From: CBDATB01 sp965199745
GTDB taxonomy: Bacteria; Bacteroidota; Bacteroidia; Cytophagales; Flammeovirgaceae
Assembly: GCA_965199745.1 (NCBI GenBank)
Contig: CBDATB010000013.1
Span: 620,001-684,000, forward strand
DNA: 64,000 bases
Direction: 5' to 3'
Shown: in pieces, positions 46,349 to 54,543 of the stretch
Position numbering within the stretch: the first letter of the stretch is position 1
Layout: the number at the start of each line of letters is the position of its first letter
The notes under the pieces: generated by a model
What the model was told of the DNA's origin: nothing
The model's input: the letters and a program-made list of their open reading frames with translations, nothing else
Database searches by the model: none
Made by a program: the position numbers and the translations under genes

Positions 46349-48106
46349 ATGAAACAGATTAAATTTCTTACGATTTGTGCAAGTGTAATATCATTAATAC
46401 TGATTACTTCTTGTAAAAAAGATGAGGAGACCGACGCGGCACCCACGGCTAGCTTTGTCTCCTCGATAGTTATTGGCAATTCGCTAACGGTTAGCTTTCA
46501 AAATGAGTCTACCGGTGAAGGTAATACTTACGCTTGGGATTTTGGTGATGATAATACTTCCACCGAGGTTAACCCTGAGCATACTTACTCTACGGCGGGT
46601 ACCTATACTGTTAAGCTAACAGCTACTAACAGTACTGGGAGTAATACTTTTGAAAGAGATGTCACCGTAACAGCAGCTAATCCCTTACTTGAATTTTTGG
46701 CAGGCAGCAACCAAAAAACATGGATACTCCAAAGGGAAGGCATTGCTTTGGGTGTAGGTCCTGCAGCCGAAGATGTGCAATGGTTTGCATTCGGTGGTGC
46801 CTCCGCTCCTTTGGGTGACAGACCTTGTGTTCTCGATGATGAATACACCTTCTCTACCGACGGTACTTTTAAGAACGATACAAAAGGCACTTTCTTTATG
46901 GATGCCGAGGCAAATGGTGGATGGAATGATGCATTAGGTAGAGAAACGTGTATAGATGAGAGTACTTCTGGTGCATTTACTACTTCTTCAGGAACTGACT
47001 TTAGTGCATTCGCTAACGGTGGAACTTATACTTTTAATGCTGACAACAGTACTAAAACTTTGAGTGTTGCCGGTAGAGGTGCTTATATTGGCTTGCCTGC
47101 TAAAACCAATGCTGGAGATCTCGGACCGAATGGAACTATCCCCCCAGTGTCTAATTTCTCAGTTATCCGCACAGGTGAGGGATCAACTGCCGACACGCTA
47201 GTGCTGGGCTTGGCTTTCCCTAACTCCGCTGGTTCTGACGGTGTAAATGCTTTTTGGACTTACTATTTGGTGAGTTACAATAATAGTATTGATATACCTA
47301 ACATTCCTGACTCAAAGTCTAACGCTAGTTTTACTAGTAGTGTATCTGATAGCAATCCGTTAATAGTTAGTTTTACCAATACTTCTAGCAATGCTACTTC
47401 TTACGAATGGAACTTTGGCGATGGTAGTGGTACTTCTACTGACGAATCGCCCACTTATACTTACTCCAGCTTCGGCACTTATGATGTTCGTTTAATAGCT
47501 ATCGGTAATGATAACAGAGATAGTACTACTATGGAGGTAGTCCTTGCAGATCCCAACGCTATCGTTTTGAGTGCTTTAATAGGTGATGAATCTAAAACTT
47601 GGAAGTTAGCCCCTCGAGCAGGTGCTTTAAGAGTGGGAGACCAAGGTGCCGGTAGTGCCAATTGGTGGTCAAGTAGCGAAGCAGATGTAACAGCCAGAGC
47701 ATGTTTGTTCGACGATGAATTTGAACTCACTAAAAGTGGTGGTTTAAATTTTGACCCTAAATCACAAGTGTGGGTAGAAGACTATTGGAATGCCGGAGTG
47801 GCTGACGGGTGTAATGATATATCTACCATTACAGGTGCTTCAACAGCCTGGGCTTCTAAGCAGTCGCATAGTTTTACCTTTGATTTAGCTCAAGCTACAA
47901 TTACTGTCAACGGATCAGGAGCATTCTTCGGTTTCCCTAAAGGAGGCGACGGTGCCGAAGTGAATTTAGCTTCAGGAGCTTTACCTACTACTCTTACATA
48001 TAAAATACTGACCTATGTTGATGGAAGTGATGAAGACGAACTAGTCGTTAGCATCAATATTGGTGGCAATGCTCACTGGACATACACTCTGGTGTCCAAA
48101 GACTGA
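46349..48106 (+). CDS. Surface lipoprotein with two PKD domains in a tandem duplication
   Basis: A 585-residue lipoprotein (lipobox ITSC, C22). A PKD domain (about 31-110, with YAWDFGDDNTSTEVNPEHTY) is followed by a 200-residue module starting SNQKTWILQREG. The same pair recurs: PKD at about 325-405 (YEWNFGDGSGTSTDESPTY) and a second module starting DESKTWKLAPRAG. The modules share TWxL, a CxxDDEF element, and a closing WTYxLVS. Position after SusCD and before GH16 suggests a SusE/SusF-like glycan-binding protein, though the fold is not that of SusE itself. The binding role is inferred. Confidence 0.8.
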   Translation: MKQIKFLTICASVISLILITSCKKDEETDAAPTASFVSSIVIGNSLTVSFQNESTGEGNTYAWDFGDDNTSTEVNPEHTYSTAGTYTVKLTATNSTGSNTFERDVTVTAANPLLEFLAGSNQKTWILQREGIALGVGPAAEDVQWFAFGGASAPLGDRPCVLDDEYTFSTDGTFKNDTKGTFFMDAEANGGWNDALGRETCIDESTSGAFTTSSGTDFSAFANGGTYTFNADNSTKTLSVAGRGAYIGLPAKTNAGDLGPNGTIPPVSNFSVIRTGEGSTADTLVLGLAFPNSAGSDGVNAFWTYYLVSYNNSIDIPNIPDSKSNASFTSSVSDSNPLIVSFTNTSSNATSYEWNFGDGSGTSTDESPTYTYSSFGTYDVRLIAIGNDNRDSTTMEVVLADPNAIVLSALIGDESKTWKLAPRAGALRVGDQGAGSANWWSSSEADVTARACLFDDEFELTKSGGLNFDPKSQVWVEDYWNAGVADGCNDISTITGASTAWASKQSHSFTFDLAQATITVNGSGAFFGFPKGGDGAEVNLASGALPTTLTYKILTYVDGSDEDELVVSINIGGNAHWTYTLVSKD

Positions 48107-48161
48107 AACTATTGCGAATATTCTTGGGAAATGCACATATTACTTTTCAAGAATATCCCTT

Positions 48162-48191
48162 ACATAAGCCGATTAAATAATCGGCTTATGT
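48162..48191 (+). terminator. strong stem-loop between PKD lipoprotein and GH16 genes
   Basis: ACATAAGCCGATT (48162-48174) pairs perfectly with its complement (48179-48191) around AAAT. A weaker hairpin, TATTCTTG/CAAGAATA, precedes it (about 48119-48156). No T-run follows, so it may be a processing or attenuation element that sets different levels for the SusCD and GH16 transcripts. Confidence 0.55.
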
Positions 48192-48300
48192 TTCCTAAAA
48201 CAGTAAACTATTGAAACATAACTCAGAAAGCCCAAAAAGTTATATGAAAATGTTTTAACCTTATAAGAAATAATTATTCAACAATGTTCATATCATAGTG

Positions 48301-50883
48301 ATGTCAACAAAAAACACCTACCGAAATCGCCATTATTTGCTAACTACGCTACTATTATTTTGGACATCGGTGGCATTCTCTCAAGGGAATTATGTTGTCA
48401 ATATTGACTTTGAATCTTCTGTACCTACTTTCAACACGTTCGGAGGTAATACGTATGAAGATACCGACAATCCTTCTCAAACAGGTATTAACACAAGTAG
48501 CCGCGTGGGTAAAATTGTTAAGAGCAACACGAATGCTATGGGCGGCATTTTTGTGGATTTGCCCAGTGCCATAAATTTTTCTCATAGCAATACGTTCACT
48601 ATAAAAATATACAGTCCGAAGATAGGTGCTATTATTAAATTTAAGATAGAAGATAACAATAGTGGTGAGCAGATAGAAATAGATAAGACCACCAGCATTG
48701 CCAACCAATGGGAAGAATTGAGTTTTACTTTTACCGGTGCTGTATCTAACACTTATGAGAGAATTACTTTATTTTTTGATTTTAATACTAATATACCCAA
48801 CACTTATTATTTTGATGATATCCGCTTATCAGGCTCTGGTAGTACAGGAAGTGGAGAAGTTGGGCGTTGTGTAAACTTAGTTTGGTCTGACGAATTTGAT
48901 GTAGATGGTATACCCAACAGCAGCCGATGGGCTTATGACGTAGGAGACGGGTGTAATATTCACCCAGACTTGTGTGGATGGGGCAACCAAGAAGAACAGT
49001 ATTACACAAAAAGACCTGAAAACGTAAGAGTAGCCAATGGGAAGTTGATTATAGAGGCAAAAAAAGAAAATTTTGGCGGAAGAAGATATACATCTACCCG
49101 CATTGTGAGTAGAAACAAGGGTGACTGGTTATATGGGCGTATTGAAGTAAAGGCAAAGCTACCAAAAGGCAAAGGTACTTGGCCTGCTATATGGATGTTA
49201 CCTACCGACAATACCTATGGCGGCTGGCCACACAGCGGAGAAATAGATATCATGGAGCATGTAGGTTTCGACTTAAACAAAGTTCATGCTTCACTGCATA
49301 CTAGCAACTGCAACACTAATGCATCAGCTTGCGGACAGTCTACCAGCAGGTTTGTATTGGGTGCTGTTGACGATTTCCATGTATACGCTATTGAGTGGAC
49401 AAAAGATGATATTCGCTTTTTTGTTGATGATTTACATTATTTTACCTTCTTCAATAGAAATCAAGGATTTGCTCAATGGCCTTTTGATCAACGCTTTCAT
49501 TTAATTATGAATATTGCTATAGGCGGCACTTGGGGAGGTCAGCAAGGAATAGACGACAGTATGCTCCCGCAAACCATGGAGGTTGATTATGTGCGTGTAT
49601 ATGAATTTGGTGCTTCAGTTGAGCTAAATGGAGAAACTTTTGTACAAAGTAATCAAGTTGGTGTGGTGTATACTGCTACTAAGGTAGCTAATGCCAATTA
49701 TCAGTGGAGTTTGCCGGCAGGAGCGAGCATCATTTCAGGGCAGGGTACGAACCAGATCACTGTGAATTGGGGTGATACACCCGGCAGGGTAAAAGTAACT
49801 TTGTCCGGAAATTTGGATTGCGAAAACCAAGAAGCCTCCTTAGATGTAGCGTTTTTTCTCCAACCCGAAGGGGATACATTTGCAATAGATGATTTTGAAG
49901 ATAATAACCTAAGCCAATGGAAAACAGATCTTACGGGTGCGAATACCTATGCTTTAGCAGAGGAAGATGGTCAGCTAAGAGTGAGTTATCATATTACTGA
50001 TGATGCTGCAGGGTCTTCGGTAGGCAGAACTTTCACAACACCAGTAAATTTAGCTGCACATACCGTTATGAGAATAAACCTCAGGGCAAGAAGTGCCAAT
50101 GTGCAAAATTTGCGTATTGCCGCTACTCTGACAGATGCAGCAGGAAAAGAAACAAGCAACACACTCTTCTTCCTTAACCCACTCAAAGACGATGAATACC
50201 ATACTTACGGATACGACTTTTCGGGTGCTTGGAATACAGTGGATTCCTCGAAAATAACAAATATGCGTATGTACTTCAACAAAGGGCAGGACACCGTATG
50301 GTTTGAAGATGTGAATATGCTTGATGGTAGGCAAGTACCTGATGTACTAACGAACCTCAGGGCAAGCTTTACCGATAATAATGCCGTTGATTTGCGCTGG
50401 GATGCCGATAGGAGCAATGGAGTCGGATATAGGGTATGGCATGCCACTGCTCAGGATACTGACTATAGTTTGATAGCAGATAATTTGAGTCTTGCACAAA
50501 ATCATTTTACAGCAAATGGTCAGACAGGTACTAATTTTTATCGAGTGAGTGCCTTTAACAATGCTGGTAACTCAGCATTTAGTAATGTCGTAGACTTAGC
50601 CGTTACGGGCATTTTTCAGAAAATAGCAGACGAGCAATTAAAGGTTTTTCCCAATCCTTCTTCAGGAACTTTTTGGATACAAGCAGAAAATGGATTAAAT
50701 TTTACCAAGACCAATATTAGCCTTTTCAACATCTGTGGAAAACTTGTTGCTGTAAAAGTGTTGAAAGAAGATACTAAGAAGTGGAAAATAAAATACAGTA
50801 AAAAAAATGTTCCTGATGGAATTTATATATTGGTGCTTAATACTTCAGAGGAATATTTTTATAAAAATATTATAGTAGATTAG
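48301..50883 (+). CDS. Secreted GH16 endo-beta-glucanase (laminarinase type) with type IX sorting domain
   Basis: Cuts beta-1,3 (or mixed-linkage) glucans outside the cell. From the ATG at 48301 the protein has 860 residues: signal peptide (to about 28), a carbohydrate-binding-like beta domain (about 30-178), and the GH16 domain (about 190-435) with the catalytic E314-I-D316-I-M-E319. Next come a PKD-like domain (about 440-530), a second carbohydrate-binding-like domain (about 540-680), a fibronectin type III-like domain (about 685-770), and a C-terminal sorting domain (about 785-860, VFPNPSSGTFWI to NIIVD). The sorting domain predicts export by the type IX system, agreeing with the gld genes. 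Confidence 0.93.
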   Translation: MSTKNTYRNRHYLLTTLLLFWTSVAFSQGNYVVNIDFESSVPTFNTFGGNTYEDTDNPSQTGINTSSRVGKIVKSNTNAMGGIFVDLPSAINFSHSNTFTIKIYSPKIGAIIKFKIEDNNSGEQIEIDKTTSIANQWEELSFTFTGAVSNTYERITLFFDFNTNIPNTYYFDDIRLSGSGSTGSGEVGRCVNLVWSDEFDVDGIPNSSRWAYDVGDGCNIHPDLCGWGNQEEQYYTKRPENVRVANGKLIIEAKKENFGGRRYTSTRIVSRNKGDWLYGRIEVKAKLPKGKGTWPAIWMLPTDNTYGGWPHSGEIDIMEHVGFDLNKVHASLHTSNCNTNASACGQSTSRFVLGAVDDFHVYAIEWTKDDIRFFVDDLHYFTFFNRNQGFAQWPFDQRFHLIMNIAIGGTWGGQQGIDDSMLPQTMEVDYVRVYEFGASVELNGETFVQSNQVGVVYTATKVANANYQWSLPAGASIISGQGTNQITVNWGDTPGRVKVTLSGNLDCENQEASLDVAFFLQPEGDTFAIDDFEDNNLSQWKTDLTGANTYALAEEDGQLRVSYHITDDAAGSSVGRTFTTPVNLAAHTVMRINLRARSANVQNLRIAATLTDAAGKETSNTLFFLNPLKDDEYHTYGYDFSGAWNTVDSSKITNMRMYFNKGQDTVWFEDVNMLDGRQVPDVLTNLRASFTDNNAVDLRWDADRSNGVGYRVWHATAQDTDYSLIADNLSLAQNHFTANGQTGTNFYRVSAFNNAGNSAFSNVVDLAVTGIFQKIADEQLKVFPNPSSGTFWIQAENGLNFTKTNISLFNICGKLVAVKVLKEDTKKWKIKYSKKNVPDGIYILVLNTSEEYFYKNIIVD

Positions 50884-50930
50884 ATTTCTCTAGGGTATAA
50901 CTTGGTATTTTCTTGCGTGACACCTCTACA

Positions 50931-51101
50931 CTAAAGATTTTTGGACTTTGTGTTCTACAAGAATTTGCTGGCAGAACCATGAAGATAGGAGCCTTATATC
51001 AACTCCACACGTGTACCCGCCAGTCCCTGACGATGTTTTTTTTGCCTTATACTGACAAACAAAAAAGTTTTTTTCAAAAAATCTGTCGCTGGCATGCCAC
51101 A
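50931..51101 (+). repeat. dispersed repeat, copy B
   Basis: Shares the start CTAAAGATTTTTGG, the core CTCCACACGTGTACCCGCCA plus CCCTGAC, the tract TTTTTTTCAAAAAATCTGTCG, and GGCATGCCACAAGC with copy A (38.4 kb), differing at scattered positions and small indels. It lies between the GH16 gene and dnaN, in non-coding sequence. The region 50884-51204 holds nothing else recognisable. Confidence 0.65.
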
Positions 51102-51204
51102 AGCAGCAAAGCTAACCGATGGGTTTTTGCTCCGTTTTATGAAACCCAATTAGGCAATTATCAGTTCAAAACAAGAAATGCTATTTCTGTTACTCGCTTA
51201 AATA

Positions 51205-52329
51205 TTAAGCATAGCTGTGCAGCATAATAGGCATAAGGAGCATGATAATATCTTCTTCTTCTTTTTTTCCTTCAGGAATTATTAGTGCTGCGCTGCTCGA
51301 CTCTGAAAGTCGGAAAGTAACTTTTTCTGTATGGAGATTATTGAGTATTTCAATTAACAAGCGGGCATTGAAACCAATTTCTAGGCTCTCTCCATTGTGC
51401 TCACAGTCGAGTGTTTCTTTGGCTTCATTAGAGAAGTCCAGATCTTCGGCAGAAACTTGCAAACTATTTCCGTTGATTTTAAATCTTACCTGATAGGTGG
51501 AGCGATTGGCATAGATAATAATTCTTTTCAAACACTTAACTAATTTCATGCGATCGATAGCCAATAAATTATTATTATCAACCGGTATTACGTTTTGGTA
51601 ATCAGGAAAATGCTCATCTATCAAGCGGCAAATCAATTGATAATTTTCAAAAGTAAAAACTGCATTGGTATCATTAAAAGCCAATCTTACGGGAGTTTCT
51701 TCAGCAGGAAGAATGTTTTTGAGCAATGCTAGTGCCTTTTTATGTACGATAAATTTGCTATCTCGTTTGTTGGTAATATCTGTACGGCTGTAACAAATTA
51801 GGCGATGGGTATCCGAAGAAACAAACTCGGTTTGTGAGTCTTTAAGGTTTATAAGTACGCCATTCATGGCTGGTCTCATCTCATCGTTGCTTGTGGCAAA
51901 AAGTGTATAGCTAATGGCTTGAGAAAGTGCCACAGAAGAAATGTCTATGTCTTCGGTTTTGCCCAAATTGTTGGTTTTAGGGAAGTCCATAGCGTTTTCT
52001 CCAGACAGCTTATAGCGTCCGTTTTCAGAGTGTATTTCAACACTGTAGGTAGAGAAATCTACCTTAAAAGTAACGGGTTGTTCAGGTAAGTTTCTCAGTG
52101 TTTCTGCAAGCATTTTAGCGGGGATGGCAATGCTGCCGTTTTCTTCAGATTCTACTGACAAGTTAGTGATAATAGAGGTTTGTAAATCCGAAGCAGTAAT
52201 GCTAAGTGTGCCTGCTTGTATTTGAAAAAGCAGGTTTTCCAAAATTGGCAACATTGGGCTAGAAGGCACTATACTTTGGATGGAGGAAATGTGCTTGAGC
52301 AAAGCACCAGTAGAAATAATAAATTTCAT
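51205..52329 (-). CDS. dnaN: DNA polymerase III subunit beta (sliding clamp)
   Basis: Ring-shaped processivity clamp for replication. The 374-residue protein shows the three-repeat clamp architecture, with the family strings LPILENLLFQIQ, SGENAMDFP, MRPAMNGVLI, VSSDTHRL and the C-terminal LLMPIMLHSYA. The last part forms the peptide-binding pocket. dnaA is not adjacent, which is common in this phylum. It is oriented opposite to the upstream polysaccharide locus. Confidence 0.96.
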   Translation of the reverse strand: MKFIISTGALLKHISSIQSIVPSSPMLPILENLLFQIQAGTLSITASDLQTSIITNLSVESEENGSIAIPAKMLAETLRNLPEQPVTFKVDFSTYSVEIHSENGRYKLSGENAMDFPKTNNLGKTEDIDISSVALSQAISYTLFATSNDEMRPAMNGVLINLKDSQTEFVSSDTHRLICYSRTDITNKRDSKFIVHKKALALLKNILPAEETPVRLAFNDTNAVFTFENYQLICRLIDEHFPDYQNVIPVDNNNLLAIDRMKLVKCLKRIIIYANRSTYQVRFKINGNSLQVSAEDLDFSNEAKETLDCEHNGESLEIGFNARLLIEILNNLHTEKVTFRLSESSSAALIIPEGKKEEEDIIMLLMPIMLHSYA

Positions 52330-52720
52330 AACGATTTGATATTTATTTTAAAAATATTAACTAGTTAAATTAAGATATTACATCATCTGGCAAGATTAAT
52401 GGTTTTTTATAATTTTACCAAAGACTAAGCAATTTAGTTCAAGTCATATTTTAATCTTTCTCAGTAACCACTTAGCGGGTACTCATATGATTTATTATAA
52501 AATTATGTCCCTGTAAAGTATCTTTAAGTTCTTTGAAAATATTAAGCTTATTGTTTTCTGAGAGTGACGCTTTATATGGTCTGGCTCAGTGCTTAACTCA
52601 AAGATTTTGCCCACACGTGCTGACTGGCCACCGTTCTTTTTTCAAAAACAAACTTAATCATTTTTAACAGTATCCAAAATTGGTGGATAAGAATTACCTT
52701 TCTTATAAATGACCATCAAA
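52330..52720. other. non-coding region upstream of dnaN
   Basis: About 390 AT-rich bases. Near 52590-52660 the bases CTCAAAGATTTTG, CCACACGTG and TTTTTTCAAAAAC occur in the same order as in the dispersed repeat and could be a shrunken fourth copy. No gene is visible. Confidence 0.4.
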
Positions 52721-53106
52721 CTATGGTGCCTGAGCTTTGTGGAAAACAAATCCTCTGGCGTCTTTTTGTTCTTCAAAATCTATCGTTACATCTAACAAAT
52801 ACAATAGGTGTTTTTTGACTATATATAAGGTAAGCCCCTCGAAAAAATAAGTGTTATCTTGCGGCTGTTGCTTGTCGAAACCAATAAAGAAAACAGCCCC
52901 TCCGCAACCCCACCCCTTACGCCTACCCTCAGACCGTATTGCAACGGAATATTTTTGGTAGCCACAATATTTTTAATCTCCTGCCGGGCAGCCATAGTAA
53001 TGCTTAAAGGTATACTCAACACAATACGTTTATAATCAATAATATGTTTGCAAAGAATTTTTGATACCAAATAAAGATAAAAATACAACTTGATTTTTAA
53101 ATCCAT
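52721..53106 (-). pseudogene. HesB/IscA-family protein broken by a frameshift
   Basis: The minus strand first encodes IPLSITMAARQEIKNIVATK and then YGLRVGVRGG, the N-terminal half of an A-type iron-sulfur carrier. A shift in a G-tract (GGGGTGGGG, near 52908) moves the rest to another frame, which continues CGGAVFFIGFDKQQPQDNTY and ends GFVFHKAQAP at 52721. One missing G would restore the gene, so this is either recent inactivation or a sequencing error. The true start is probably near 53022 (GTG). The variant lacks the C-terminal CGC pair of classical IscA. Confidence 0.75.
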
Positions 53107-53131
53107 TGTTGTTTACGTGTAATTTTACGCT

Positions 53132-54520
53132 ATGAATACTTACGATTACCTGATTAAGCAAACTTTTGATTTTCCCAATCAGGAATTTAGGCTAGAAAAG
53201 GACGTGTTGCACTTCAATAATATATCCATTATGGAGCTTATTGAGCAGTACGATACTCCGCTGAAAATTACTTACCTACCTAAAATTGGCCAAAAAATTC
53301 ACTATGCGCAGAAGCTGTTTCGGGATGCTATGGCTAAATTGGGTTATAATGGATCCTACAACTATTGTTATTGCACGAAAGCCTCACATTTTCATTTTGT
53401 CGTTGAGGAAGTCCTTAAAAATAATACTGAATTAGAAACATCCTCTGCCTGCGATATAGCTATTGTCAGAAGCCTTTATCAGAAGCAGTTGATTGATAAA
53501 GAAAAAATGATTCTTTGTAATGGCTTTAAACCTGAAGAATATTTGGCTGATATTTGCCATTTGATCAACGAAGGATTTAAAAAATGTATCCCTATTATCG
53601 ATCACACCAAAGAAATTGATTATTATCTTCATCACATCCAGAGGGTTTTCTCGCTAGGTATCAGAATTGCTGCAGATGAAGAACCTAACTTCGGTTTTTA
53701 TACTTCCCGCCTCGGTGTGCGTTACAACCAAGTGATTGAGTTTTATCAGCAAAAAATTGCTACTCAACCGAATTGTAGGCTTAGTATGCTTCATTTTTTT
53801 ATTAATTCGGGCATTAAAGACAGCCAGTATTATTGGTATGAACTCAATAAATTTATTGATACTTATTGTGAGTTGAAAAAAATTTGCCCCGATTTAAAAT
53901 ATATTGATATCGGTGGTGGATTTCCTATTAAAACTTCGCTGAATTTTGATTTTGACCATGAATATATGACAGAAGAGATTATTAAATATATTCAATGGCA
54001 GTGCCGTAAAAATAACGTATCCGAACCCGATATTATTACAGAATTCGGCACTTATACAGTAGGAGAGAGCGGGGCGATTTTTTATAAAATTATAGACACC
54101 AAAGTACAGAATGATAAAGAACTCTGGTATATGATAGATGGCTCTTTTATCACACATTTGCCTGACACTTGGGCAAAGAGCCAAAAATTTATTCTCCTGG
54201 CAGCTAACCATTGGAATGAACAGTATCAGAAAGTACATTTAGGAGGATTGACCTGCGACAGTGATGATTATTACAACTCGGAAATGCATAGTGCTAATAT
54301 TTATTTGCCAAAAATCCCAGTAGGTAAACATTTGTATATCGGCTTGTTTCATACAGGTGCTTATCAGGATAACCTCGCTGGTTTTGGCGGCATACAACAC
54401 TGCTTGATTCCTAGCCCCAAGCATTTGGTTATTAGAAAAAATAAAGAAGGCTATTTTCAAGAAACGCTTTTCTGCCATACCCAAGGCAAACAGAGTATTT
54501 TAAAACACTTAGGATATTGA
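53132..54520 (+). CDS. speA: Fold-III PLP-dependent decarboxylase, probably arginine decarboxylase
   Basis: Expected to decarboxylate arginine to agmatine for polyamine synthesis. The 462-residue protein has the alanine-racemase-type barrel with K83 in YCTKASHF as the likely PLP lysine, the glycine-rich phosphate-binding IDIGGGFP (about 260-267), and a C-terminal beta domain with GGLTCDSDDYY, carrying the cysteine and aspartate that complete the active site across the dimer. Bacteroidota have a distinct arginine-decarboxylase subfamily of this length, shorter than E. coli SpeA. Ornithine or diaminopimelate-like substrates are not excluded. Confidence 0.75.
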   Translation: MNTYDYLIKQTFDFPNQEFRLEKDVLHFNNISIMELIEQYDTPLKITYLPKIGQKIHYAQKLFRDAMAKLGYNGSYNYCYCTKASHFHFVVEEVLKNNTELETSSACDIAIVRSLYQKQLIDKEKMILCNGFKPEEYLADICHLINEGFKKCIPIIDHTKEIDYYLHHIQRVFSLGIRIAADEEPNFGFYTSRLGVRYNQVIEFYQQKIATQPNCRLSMLHFFINSGIKDSQYYWYELNKFIDTYCELKKICPDLKYIDIGGGFPIKTSLNFDFDHEYMTEEIIKYIQWQCRKNNVSEPDIITEFGTYTVGESGAIFYKIIDTKVQNDKELWYMIDGSFITHLPDTWAKSQKFILLAANHWNEQYQKVHLGGLTCDSDDYYNSEMHSANIYLPKIPVGKHLYIGLFHTGAYQDNLAGFGGIQHCLIPSPKHLVIRKNKEGYFQETLFCHTQGKQSILKHLGY

Positions 54521-54543
54521 TTTGCAATGTCGTTCGTTGAACG

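Noticed and set aside
50913..51227. A 104-codon frame before dnaN
   Set aside because: It is made of the dispersed repeat; copy A does not conserve the same frame, so it is not a gene.
52590..52660. A fourth copy of the dispersed repeat
   Set aside because: Only short blocks match in order and much is missing; mentioned as possible but not listed as a copy.
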